From assembly GCA_018241325.1 (NCBI GenBank), contig JAFEEB010000045.1, positions 1-39,402 on the forward strand: a DNA stretch of 39,402 nucleotides, in the 5' to 3' direction. The notes below the pieces were generated by a model. It searched no databases and was not told where the DNA came from. It saw nothing but the letters and a program-made list of their open reading frames with translations. This DNA is from Pseudomonadota bacterium. GTDB lineage: Bacteria > Pseudomonadota > Gammaproteobacteria > Burkholderiales > Burkholderiaceae_C. Positions 1 through 12,648 of the stretch are shown piece after piece (position 1 is the stretch's first letter; every line of letters begins with the position of its first letter). Made by a program: the position numbers and the translations under genes.

Positions 1-444
<444 letters not shown>

Positions 445-471
445 GGTGTGATTCCTTGATCTTGTTGGGGC

Positions 472-876
472 TCAAGCCGCTGGCTTGAGCGCGGTGACTT
501 CGATTTCAATGCGCATGCGCATGCGCGGGTCGGCCAGGCCGGCAGAGATCATCATGGCCGCCGGCCGGATCTCGCCAAAGGCCTGGCGCAGCACGGGCCA
601 GCAGCGCTCGAACTGGCTGGCGTCGGGCAGCACGTAGGTGACGCGCACCACGTCGCGCAGGCTGGCGCCGGCCTGCTCCAGCGCGGCCGTGATGTTGCGC
701 AGGCACTGCTCGGCCTGCGCCGCGACGTCGTCGGCAATGGTCATGGTGGCGTAGTCGAAGCCGGTGGTGCCGGAGACGAACACCCAGTCGCCCTGCACCA
801 CGGCGCGCGAATAGCCGATCTCGGCCTCGAAGGGCGAGCCGCTGCTGATCAGCCGACGGGCTGCGGGCGGGGTCAT
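472..876 (-). CDS. RidA/YjgF family protein (probable enamine/imine deaminase)
   Basis: A 134-aa protein of the RidA (YjgF/YER057c/UK114) family. Founding members hydrolyse reactive 2-aminoacrylate-type enamines and imines to ketoacids and ammonia; other subgroups have unknown substrates. Family features seen are GDWVFVSGTTG near the N-terminus, the AEQCLRNITAALEQAG helix, and the C-terminal ADPRMRMRIEIEVTAL, which carries the conserved arginine and an acidic residue of the inter-subunit active site. It lies between gltB (10 bp upstream) and gltD (27 bp downstream) on the same strand, so it is probably co-transcribed with glutamate synthase. A role in removing imine intermediates near nitrogen assimilation is an inference from position only. 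It is slightly longer than RidA proper (about 128 aa) and may belong to another Rid subgroup. Confidence 0.9.
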   Translation of the reverse strand: MTPPAARRLISSGSPFEAEIGYSRAVVQGDWVFVSGTTGFDYATMTIADDVAAQAEQCLRNITAALEQAGASLRDVVRVTYVLPDASQFERCWPVLRQAFGEIRPAAMMISAGLADPRMRMRIEIEVTALKPAA

Positions 877-886
877 CGGCAGGGCC

Positions 887-5665
<4,779 letters not shown>

Positions 5666-5736
5666 CGCCAACTCCATCAGTGACAACACAAAGGAGCCCG
5701 AGCATATTGCAGCGCAACAAAATCGCCAAGAAATTT

Positions 5737-5758
5737 AAATGGGGTCAGATCAACATTT
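5737..5758 (+). repeat. Left terminal repeat of RAYT element
   Basis: The sequence is AAATGGGGTCAGATCAACAT plus TT. It is an exact inverted match to 6566-6587. Confidence 0.85.
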
Positions 5759-5781
5759 ATGGCAGCAATCTTGGAACAACC

Positions 5782-5811
5782 AAATAAATGGGGCCAGATC
5801 AGATTTATTTT
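5782..5811 (+). repeat. Variant internal copy of the RAYT end repeat
   Basis: The core is GGGGCCAGATCAGATTT, with one substitution and a two-base loss relative to the terminal repeat. It is flanked by AAATAAAT and ATTTATTT, which are inverted repeats of each other, so this copy could fold as a hairpin. It is located between the left end and the transposase stop codon. Confidence 0.7.
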
Positions 5812-5856
5812 GAAAGCCCGCCCTGCCGGCCGACATGGGCCGGCTCGCTCTACTCT

Positions 5857-6549
5857 TCAGCCAGCGGGTTTGCGCGGACGCCCTCGCGGCGCGCGGGCCA
5901 CGCGCCGCTGGGTGCGCCGCTCCAGGTCGGCGACGAACGCATCGTCTCCCATGACCCAGGCGGTATGAACGCCGCGCGCCAACTCGGCCTGGCGCGGCGA
6001 GCCCAGGGCCGCTTCGACCAGCTCGCCATAGGCGCGCTCGCGCGCAAACGGGGTGTTGCCCAAGTCCCAGTACAGCGGATGGGGCGTGATCAGCGGGTCC
6101 ACGCGCAAACCCACCAGATGTCCATGGCCAGACCACGGGTAGTCGGCCGCGGTCGCCACCATGCCCGCGCGCACCGGGTTCAAGTCGATGTAGGCCATGC
6201 ACGCCAGCAGGTAGCGTTCGGCCTCGACCAGGGTGCTGCGGTAGCGCCCTTCCCACAGCGTGCCGCTGCGTCCATGGCGCCGATTGAATGCCCGCACGTA
6301 GGCGCGGCCCAGCGCCTGCATCATCTGCGGGATGCCGTCCGCGGTCTCCGGCGTGAGCAGCAAATGCAGGTGGTTGCTCATCAACACGTAGCTGTGAACG
6401 GCAACCTTGGCCAGAGCGGCCTGCTCACCGATGCCGTCCAGCAAACGCCTGCGATCAACATCGTCCAACGCCACGGCTTGCCGGTTGTTGCCCCGCAAAA
6501 TGACATGGTGCGGGTAGCCGGGGACGGTAAGACGGAGGGGACGGGCCAT
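5857..6549 (-). CDS. REP-associated tyrosine transposase (IS200/Y1-like, RAYT)
   Basis: A 230-aa protein of the Y1/HUH transposase superfamily, the REP-associated branch. These enzymes nick and join single-stranded DNA at REP-type hairpins through a tyrosine and an HUH metal site. The N-terminus MARPLRLTVPGYPHHVILRG is typical. The metal motif is NHLHLLL (His60, His62), and GRAYVRAFNRRHGRSGTLWEGRYR holds the candidate catalytic Tyr84. The C-terminus is basic (RGRPRKPAG). The start is ATG at 6549, which matches relatives; a TTG at 6555 would add two residues. The Shine-Dalgarno site is weak. The gene appears intact. The flanking inverted repeats are its likely substrate. Confidence 0.9.
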   Translation of the reverse strand: MARPLRLTVPGYPHHVILRGNNRQAVALDDVDRRRLLDGIGEQAALAKVAVHSYVLMSNHLHLLLTPETADGIPQMMQALGRAYVRAFNRRHGRSGTLWEGRYRSTLVEAERYLLACMAYIDLNPVRAGMVATAADYPWSGHGHLVGLRVDPLITPHPLYWDLGNTPFARERAYGELVEAALGSPRQAELARGVHTAWVMGDDAFVADLERRTQRRVARAPRGRPRKPAG

Positions 6550-6565
6550 GGTCAATTGTCATTCA

Positions 6566-6587
6566 AAATGTTGATCTGACCCCATTT
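6566..6587 (-). repeat. Right terminal repeat of RAYT element
   Basis: An exact inverse of 5737-5758. The following bases TTATTTTCC carry the stop codon of the adjacent phosphoesterase gene, which therefore ends inside the repeat. Confidence 0.85.
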
Positions 6588-8028
6588 ATTTTCCAGCCAC
6601 GCGGGGACGCGTGCCGGGTGCTTGCCGGGGCGGGTTCTGGTCGGCCTGCGGAATGGCTGGCGGCGGCAATGTGTCCGCGGCGGCGCGCGCCTGTTGCAGC
6701 CAGGCGGCGGGGTCGGGCAAGTCGGGGCGTCGGGGCGCGGCCTCGGCAAAACGGAAGGCCGCCGTCAGGTCGCCGAAGGTCTGGCGCCGCCAGGCCGAAA
6801 TATTGGGCTCGGGCACGCCGGTCACGCGCTCCATGAATTGCAGCACGGAGGTGTGGTCGAAGGGCTGGCTGCACACCCAGCCGCCCACCGTCCAGGGCGA
6901 AATCAGGATGCAGGGCACGCGAAAACCGCCGCCAATGGGCAGGCCATCGACGAACTCGCCCGGCGTGCCTGCCGGCGGCACCGGCGGTGGCACGTGGTCG
7001 AACAGGCCGTCGTTCTCGTCGTAGTTCAGGATGACTACCGTCTTGGCCCAGACCTGCGGGTTGGCCGCCAGCGCGTCGAGCTTGCGGGCGATGAAGTCGG
7101 CGCCGGCGGCAGGCATGGCGTCGGGATGCTCCGATGCCTCGAAGGGCGGGCACAGCCACGACACGGTGGGCAGGCGGTCCTGGCGCACGTCGTGCTCGAA
7201 CTCGTCGTCACTGGGTGCGGGCAAGCCCCGGCGTCGCAGGGCCGAGCCCTTGGGCGCGTCGTGAAAGGCCTCGAACAAGCCCAGCAGATTGAACGGCCGC
7301 CCCTTGGGCGAATGCTCGTACACGCGCCACGAAACGCCCGCCTGCTCCAGCCGCTCGGCGTAGGTTGGCCAGCGCAAGCCACCGGGGGGCTTCCTGTTGC
7401 GGATCATCGGGCCGCCCGCGCTGGCGTCGGGGTCGATGGTGCCCGTCAGGTACATCAGCCGATTGGGCCAGGTCGGCCCCATCACCGACGAGTGATACGC
7501 GTCGCAAACGGTGAAGGCATCGGCCAGCGCGTGGTGAAACGGGATGTCGGCGCGCTCGAAATACCCCATCGTGCAGGGCCCGCGCGCGCCATCGGCCTGG
7601 CGGTGCGCACGCACCCACTGGTCCATGCGCCCGCCGTTCCAGGCGCGGTGCTGCACCGCCCAGGCGTGGCTCGTCGATGGCAGCTTTTGCGCGCTGCTGG
7701 TGCGCGTGTCCAGGTGAAAGGGCAGCAGGTAGCCCAGCGGGTTTTCGTCATCGGGCTGATGAAAAACGCTGCGGCCGCTCGCCAGTCGCAGCGCGTTCGG
7801 ATCGGCAAAGCCGCGCACCCCCGCCAGCGTGCCGAAGTAGTGGTCGAACGAGCGGTTTTCCTGCATCAGCAGCACGACGTGCTTGACGTCGCGCAGCGAG
7901 CCGGCGCGTGCAGGCATCTGGGCCATGGCCTGGCGCAGATGCGCCGGCAGCAGCGTCGCCGCGGCGCCCAGGGCCGCGGACTGCAGGGCGCCACTCAGCA
8001 AGCGCCGGCGGGTAAAAAACGCAGACAT
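6586..8028 (-). CDS. Tat-exported phosphoesterase (phospholipase C / AcpA-type acid phosphatase family)
   Basis: A 480-aa member of the phosphoesterase family (PF04185), which includes phospholipases C and AcpA-like acid phosphatases acting in the periplasm or outside the cell. A twin-arginine signal is seen (TRRRLLSG, then a hydrophobic stretch ending AQM near residue 38). Active-site blocks are LLMQENRSFDHYFGTLAG, SSVMGPTWPNRLMYLTGT (candidate nucleophile and metal ligands) and NYDENDGLFDHVPPP. The two C-terminal repeat domains of long haemolytic phospholipases C are absent, so substrate preference is open. The tail is proline/arginine-rich and low in complexity. The TAA stop lies in the RAYT end repeat, so the original C-terminus may have been replaced. 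The start at ATG 8028 has only a weak ribosome site. Confidence 0.85.
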   Translation of the reverse strand: MSAFFTRRRLLSGALQSAALGAAATLLPAHLRQAMAQMPARAGSLRDVKHVVLLMQENRSFDHYFGTLAGVRGFADPNALRLASGRSVFHQPDDENPLGYLLPFHLDTRTSSAQKLPSTSHAWAVQHRAWNGGRMDQWVRAHRQADGARGPCTMGYFERADIPFHHALADAFTVCDAYHSSVMGPTWPNRLMYLTGTIDPDASAGGPMIRNRKPPGGLRWPTYAERLEQAGVSWRVYEHSPKGRPFNLLGLFEAFHDAPKGSALRRRGLPAPSDDEFEHDVRQDRLPTVSWLCPPFEASEHPDAMPAAGADFIARKLDALAANPQVWAKTVVILNYDENDGLFDHVPPPVPPAGTPGEFVDGLPIGGGFRVPCILISPWTVGGWVCSQPFDHTSVLQFMERVTGVPEPNISAWRRQTFGDLTAAFRFAEAAPRRPDLPDPAAWLQQARAAADTLPPPAIPQADQNPPRQAPGTRPRVAGK

Positions 8029-8181
8029 TCGATGCCGTCCCGGTTTCTCGAATCAAAATCACTTCACATCGGCCAGCGGCTGCACATGGGCGTCGTCAAC
8101 GGCCACTTCAGCGTGCAAAAAGGGCTCTGGTATCCACGCCGCTCACCTCTTGATGGGCCAACACGTCATGACGCACCGTGG

Positions 8182-10644
8182 TCACGCGCCGATCCAGTCG
8201 GTCCAGGGATCGGTGCCGGACGGCAGGCGCTCCAGCAGCGCCTGCCCCAGGCTGAACCCGAGTTTGCGATAGCTCTCCCACTGCGCGTCGTCGAAAAACT
8301 GGTCGGCCGTGGACTGCTGCGGAAAATCCGGATGCGTGGCCTGGTATTGCACCAGGTCCAGGCTGGCGTGCTGGGTCAGGCGCGGCTTGACGAACACCAG
8401 GGTGCAGGTCGCCGCGGGCACGTCGCCCGCGGCCGGCAACGCGACGCGATAGCCGAGCAGGAACTGCTGGCCCTGACGCGCACCGCGCTCGAAGCCACCG
8501 GGATTGCCGAACAGGTCGACCAGCGCCGCAGGCGGCACCAGCGGCTCGAACACCGCGCCGAAGTCCACGCGCGCCAGCCGCATCAGGTTGGCGACATCGC
8601 CGAACCGGTAGTCGGGGTCGGCGCCGTTGTCCAGCGCCAGGATGAAACCCACGCGCCGGCGCAGCATTTCATACACCGCGGTGTTGTCGAAGTGCCCGCC
8701 GTCGGTCAGATACCAGAAGCGCTCGCCGGTGCCGAAGAACCGGCCGCGCAACTCGCGGTACAGGTGCAGTTGCGTTGCGAAGACCCAGGCACCGACGTCG
8801 CGCGCGCGCGTTGCGGCGGCCCGCCACCAATAGCCCAGGCGCATGTTCAGCAGCACCGCCAGCAGCGCCCGCTCGGGCGTGGTCCCGCGCCCAAGCCCCG
8901 GCGCGAACGCCGCACCCGAAATGCCGATCCAGCGGCCCAGCGACAGCCGCTCGAAGCCGCCAAGCCCCGCGTCGTCACGCGAACGCAGATGACCATCGAC
9001 CAGATACCCCTCAGGTGTCACCACCATCGGCAGGCCCTTGCGATCCTGATACACCAGCGCCTGTTCGGACACGACCGTGTCGTTGACGGTCACGTTGATC
9101 AGGTGCAGCGGCGCCAGCGAGTTCGGCCTGCCGTCCGACGCCCCGAAATACTGGTCGAGCGTCATGTCGTCGCGCGGATGCGCTTCGGTGATCGCGGCGC
9201 CGTGCGTGCTGTCGGCGCGCGCCGCGTTGCTGGCACCCAGGTAGGCGCGCACGATGCGCGCCGTGTAGAGGTTCTGCAATGTCGAGAGGTTCAGGAACTG
9301 GAAGGTCACGCCGGTGATCAGCCCCAGCAGCAGCAACCCGAGCAGGGCCGGCCAGGGCACGCGCCGCAGCTCGCCGCCGCCCAGCCAGACGGCGGCCACC
9401 CCCCACATCAGCAGCAGCCACAGCCCCAGCAGCAGCGCCAGCAGCACGGGCGCCACGCGCATCAGCGCGCGCCGTGCGCCGGCGTCCGGCGCCGGCGCGC
9501 CGCCCGACGACCAGAATTTTTGCAGGCTGAGCAGCACGGCGGCAAACGCCGCCACGCTGATGCCGCTGACACCCTGCCTCGACTCGATCCAGTGCAGCAC
9601 GGCGGTGGCCGCAACCAGCACCAGCGCGATCGCCAGCAACGACAGCGCGGCGCCCGTGGCGCGCGCCAGCCACTGCGTCAAGCGCGTGCGCGTCACCCGC
9701 ATCGTTTCGCGCGCACTGCCGTCCTCCGGTGCCAGCACGCCGCGGGTCCAGGCGATCGCGAACCACAGCCAGCCGAGCCAGGCCACCACGCCGGCCAGCA
9801 CCGCCCACATGGCCCAGCGCTGCCCCCAGCCGGCGCCGGCGATGACCGGCCCGGCGACAAACGCCAGGATCGACGAACGCGTCAGCAGCCCCGCACCCCA
9901 GCGCCCCCTGGCCGAGGCGCCCGCGCGCGTCGGCAGTTCGGTGCACCAGTAGCCGACCCCCAACGGCAGCACTGCCACCAGGGCCACCGCCAGCGCGAGC
10001 CAAAAATACAGCGCGCCGGCACCCCACGCGCCGGGCAATGCCGGCAGCCCCCCGGCGAGCGCCGGCGTCAGGGCCAGGTTGAGCACCGCCAGCAGCGCCA
10101 GCGGCAGCACCAGCGAGATGGCGATCACATAGTGCACGGCGATCACATTGCGCAGCCACAGCACGAGCATGAAGAAATAGTCGCCGCCGCCATTGGGGGC
10201 CAGATAGCGGCCGCTGTCGCGCAGCCATTCGATGGCGCGTGCTTCGCCCGCCCGCGCCGGGCCGATGGCGTCGGCGCGCTGCTCGACCGCGGCCAACTGA
10301 CGCAGGGCCTCGTCGCGCGCCGACATCATGTCGTCATCCGATGGCCTGGCCGTCGCCCCATCGCGCACCGACTTGGGCGTGAACAGGCTGCCCATGAAGC
10401 TGCCGGTATAGCCGCCGCCGGAAACCGTGGAGAGATAGTCGAAGCTCTCCAGACGCCCCCGGCGCGCCAGCGCCTGCAGCACGCCCAGCGAAATCGTCGC
10501 GCTGCGAATGCCGCCGCCCGACAAGGCCAGGCCGGCGCGCGGTGCGGCGGCCGGTTGCCCCAGAAGATCGCGCCGCCACCGCAGGCGCTCGGCTTCTGCG
10601 CCTTGCCAATCAGCGTCGTCGGGCGGGGGTCGGGGGCTTCGCAC
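8182..10644 (-). CDS. Patatin-like phospholipase with large transmembrane insert
   Basis: An 820-aa membrane protein with a split patatin fold. The N-terminal part has the oxyanion loop LSGGGIRSATISLG (residues 41-54) and the nucleophile Ser75 in STVSGGGYTGSF. The dyad aspartate is Asp648 in TDGGHFDNTAVYEML. Between them lie about seven or eight hydrophobic segments (roughly residues 150-460) predicted to cross the membrane. Patatins are serine acyl hydrolases that usually act on phospholipids. The start is GTG at 10644, with AGGAG spaced 6 bases upstream. It is followed 153 bp later by the Tat phosphoesterase on the same strand. Both could act on phospholipids, but co-transcription is not shown. 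Similar long membrane patatins occur in proteobacteria; their substrates are not settled as far as I know. Confidence 0.85.
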   Translation of the reverse strand: MRSPRPPPDDADWQGAEAERLRWRRDLLGQPAAAPRAGLALSGGGIRSATISLGVLQALARRGRLESFDYLSTVSGGGYTGSFMGSLFTPKSVRDGATARPSDDDMMSARDEALRQLAAVEQRADAIGPARAGEARAIEWLRDSGRYLAPNGGGDYFFMLVLWLRNVIAVHYVIAISLVLPLALLAVLNLALTPALAGGLPALPGAWGAGALYFWLALAVALVAVLPLGVGYWCTELPTRAGASARGRWGAGLLTRSSILAFVAGPVIAGAGWGQRWAMWAVLAGVVAWLGWLWFAIAWTRGVLAPEDGSARETMRVTRTRLTQWLARATGAALSLLAIALVLVAATAVLHWIESRQGVSGISVAAFAAVLLSLQKFWSSGGAPAPDAGARRALMRVAPVLLALLLGLWLLLMWGVAAVWLGGGELRRVPWPALLGLLLLGLITGVTFQFLNLSTLQNLYTARIVRAYLGASNAARADSTHGAAITEAHPRDDMTLDQYFGASDGRPNSLAPLHLINVTVNDTVVSEQALVYQDRKGLPMVVTPEGYLVDGHLRSRDDAGLGGFERLSLGRWIGISGAAFAPGLGRGTTPERALLAVLLNMRLGYWWRAAATRARDVGAWVFATQLHLYRELRGRFFGTGERFWYLTDGGHFDNTAVYEMLRRRVGFILALDNGADPDYRFGDVANLMRLARVDFGAVFEPLVPPAALVDLFGNPGGFERGARQGQQFLLGYRVALPAAGDVPAATCTLVFVKPRLTQHASLDLVQYQATHPDFPQQSTADQFFDDAQWESYRKLGFSLGQALLERLPSGTDPWTDWIGA

Positions 10645-10760
10645 GTCGATCTCCTGGGCGCCGCGGGCATCGATGCGCTGCGGCGCGCTTCAGTGTGACG
10701 CGCGCGCCGACGACTGGCAAGCCCTGCACTGCCGGCAGGCAGCCCCCACGCGAGCGGGCT

Positions 10761-11291
10761 TCAGGGCTTTTTCGGGTAACCCGCCTCGCGCATGATCTGC
10801 TCGAGCTGCGCGGCGTCGAAGCCGCCATACCAGTACCGGTGCAGGGTGCCGTCGGGCGCGATCAGCCAGGTGAACGGGATGCCAACGAGCTTGCCCGTGA
10901 TGCGCGTGAGGCGCTGGGTGGCGTCGGCATCCAGCCACGCCAGCGGAAAGCCGGGATCGTGCTCGGAGGCAAAGCGCTCGGCATCCTGCGCCTTGGGCTG
11001 CATCACCGCCAGGCCGATGGCCGCGACATCGCGGTGCGCCGCAACGAAGCGCGACACCACCGGCAGGGCCTTGGTGCACGGCGGGCACCAACTGGCCCAG
11101 TAGTACACCAGCACCCACTTGCCGCGCTGCGCGCTCAGATGGAAGGCCGGCCCGGAAAACGGAGTGACCTCGAGCTCGGGGCGCTGCGCGGCCTCGGGCG
11201 TCTCCACCTTCGGCGCTGCAAGCGCCATCCCGGCCGCGCACCCCAGGGCCAGGGCAAACGCGGCGGCTCGCAGAAAACGCGATTTCGACAT
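10761..11291 (-). CDS. TlpA-like thioredoxin-fold protein, exported
   Basis: A 176-aa protein with a signal peptide (MSKSRFLRAAAFALALGCAAG, cleavage probably after ALA near residue 25) and a TlpA/ResA-type thioredoxin domain. The redox motif is WASWCPPC (Cys69, Cys72), and VGIPFTWLIAPDGTL supplies the conserved cis-proline region. Such proteins reduce periplasmic disulfides, often for cytochrome or copper-site maturation. The start is ATG at 11291, with GAAGGG about 9 bases upstream. It follows the OmpA-domain gene after 54 bp on the same strand. The partner is unknown. No DsbD-like or cytochrome-maturation gene is adjacent. Confidence 0.88.
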   Translation of the reverse strand: MSKSRFLRAAAFALALGCAAGMALAAPKVETPEAAQRPELEVTPFSGPAFHLSAQRGKWVLVYYWASWCPPCTKALPVVSRFVAAHRDVAAIGLAVMQPKAQDAERFASEHDPGFPLAWLDADATQRLTRITGKLVGIPFTWLIAPDGTLHRYWYGGFDAAQLEQIMREAGYPKKP

Positions 11292-11345
11292 CGAAAAGTC
11301 CCTTCAATCGGGTGCCGGAAACGGCCGCCTGGGCGCGGAGCCCGC

Positions 11346-12335
11346 CTACTGCTTGACCAGCTCCACCCGACGGTTGCGCGCGCGACCCGCCTCGTCGTCG
11401 TTGCTCGCCACCGGCGCGTAGGAGGCCAGGCCCTTGGCCGCCAGCCGCGCCGCGGCGATGCCGCGCGTCTCGAGCGCCCGCACCACCGACTCGGCGCGCT
11501 GCTGCGACAGCGTGAGGTTGTGCGCCAGCGTGCCGGCGTTGTCGGTGTGCCCCACGATGTAGACCTTGAGCGCGGGCTGCGCCTTGAGCAGCGCCGTCAT
11601 CTGCGCCAGCGTGGCGTCGGAGTCGGCCGTCAGCGCGGCGCTGTCGGTGGCAAAGCGGATGCCGTACAGGGCCATGTGGCCGGCTTGCGCCAGGCCTTCG
11701 GCCATCGCCTTGGCGTCCACGCTGACCTGGCCGGTGGCCATCGCCTTGGCCTCGACGACCTGCAGCAGCACGCCGACCGGCTCGCGCGGGCTTTGGCTGA
11801 CCAACAGCGCGACATCCACGTTGCCGGCGGGCCGCTCCAGCCGGGCCGTGAGCGCGCGCACATCGCCGTTGATGGGCTGCAGCGTCTCGATCATCACCGC
11901 CGCATCGCCGCGCACGCCTTCCAGCACGGGCTTGAGCACCGCCGTGCTGAAGTCGTAGCCGCCGCAGCCATCGACCCCGGCGCAGGCAAAGCGCTCGCGA
12001 AAACCGGCCGTGCGCAGCGCCTGCTCGAAATTGCGGTAGACCTCCAGCCCCGACTTGCCGGCCGGCGCCGCATAGGCGATGCGGGTGACGCGGCCTTCGG
12101 CTTGCTCGCTGTCGGCAAAGCCCGACGGTTCGCTCGCGCTGTAGCGACCGAGCGGCAGCGTCGCGGTGCCGAAGTCCACCCTCGCGTAGCCCACGATCAC
12201 CGAACCGGCGAAGCGCGAAACGATCGGGCTGTCCTTGCTGCCCGCGACGTCGGCCTTCGGTATCGAAACCGCCCCCGCTGCGGCCGCCATGACGCTCGCC
12301 ACCAGCAAAGCGAGCAGCCGACGTGCGCAAACCAC
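11346..12335 (-). CDS. OmpA-domain protein with DUF4892-like N-terminal region
   Basis: An exported protein with two parts. The N-terminal half (ADVAGSKDSPIVSRF, then YRNFEQALRTAGF) resembles DUF4892. The C-terminal OmpA/MotB domain binds peptidoglycan: IRFATDSAALTADSD, then YIVGHTDNAGTLAHNLTLSQ, ending in ARNRRVELVK. It probably resides in the periplasm or outer membrane. The start is uncertain. GTG at 12335 gives a compact signal peptide (CARRLLALLVASVMAAAAGA) but has no clear ribosome site. The frame stays open upstream to GTG 12473, including ATG 12446 and ATG 12437, which would place an unusual 40-residue extension before the signal. The call of OmpA domain is firm; the DUF assignment is from memory of family sequence. 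Confidence 0.82.
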   Translation of the reverse strand: MVCARRLLALLVASVMAAAAGAVSIPKADVAGSKDSPIVSRFAGSVIVGYARVDFGTATLPLGRYSASEPSGFADSEQAEGRVTRIAYAAPAGKSGLEVYRNFEQALRTAGFRERFACAGVDGCGGYDFSTAVLKPVLEGVRGDAAVMIETLQPINGDVRALTARLERPAGNVDVALLVSQSPREPVGVLLQVVEAKAMATGQVSVDAKAMAEGLAQAGHMALYGIRFATDSAALTADSDATLAQMTALLKAQPALKVYIVGHTDNAGTLAHNLTLSQQRAESVVRALETRGIAAARLAAKGLASYAPVASNDDEAGRARNRRVELVKQ

Positions 12336-12506
12336 GGTCGCACGCGTTGCGCAGGCGGCCAGGGTGCGAAAAATGGGATCACTCGGGTGGCTGGGCGATC
12401 GAACACCCACCAGCCGGCTCGATTCGGCGGCACGCATGCGAGCCATTATGTCGAAGTGGCAGTCGCCAACCACAATGAGCGTATGCCCCTGCCCTGTGAG
12501 CGCCTC

Positions 12507-12530
12507 AAAAAACGTTCATCTGACCCTGAG
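12507..12530 (-). repeat. Degenerate solo copy of RAYT-end-like sequence
   Basis: On the minus strand it reads CTCAGGGTCAGATGAACGTT followed by TTTT. The core GGGTCAGATGAACGTTT differs from the RAYT end GGGTCAGATCAACATTT at two positions. It lies in the 313-bp gap between the OmpA-domain gene and phoD-like gene, in which no further gene is seen. A small hairpin (TGAGG/CCTCA) overlaps its plus-strand right side. Confidence 0.4.
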
Positions 12531-12648
12531 GTTTCCCCTCAAATTTGCTTGATTGTTGATTCAGCGCGAGAGCATTGCGCGGCGGCGCTCCGCCTCGGGC
12601 GTGCGAATCAGCCGCCCTGCCCATTGCGAGGGCTGCGTTTGGGCGCCA

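Larger units (their letters stand above)
5737..6587. mobile_element. RAYT element with perfect 22-bp inverted ends
   Basis: An 851-bp unit holds one transposase gene and is bounded by the same 22-mer at 5737-5758 and, inverted, at 6566-6587 (core GGGGTCAGATCAACAT). A variant third copy lies just inside the left end at 5782-5811. No target-site duplication is obvious. The layout fits REP-associated tyrosine transposases, single-gene elements flanked by the palindromic or REP-like sequences they act on. The unit sits between gltB and a phosphoesterase gene. Confidence 0.75.

Noticed and set aside
6622-10698. Open frame of about 1360 codons on the plus strand opposite the phosphoesterase and patatin genes
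   Set aside because: Composition is Arg/Ala/Gln/His-rich without any domain, and it spans two real genes and their gap on the other strand.
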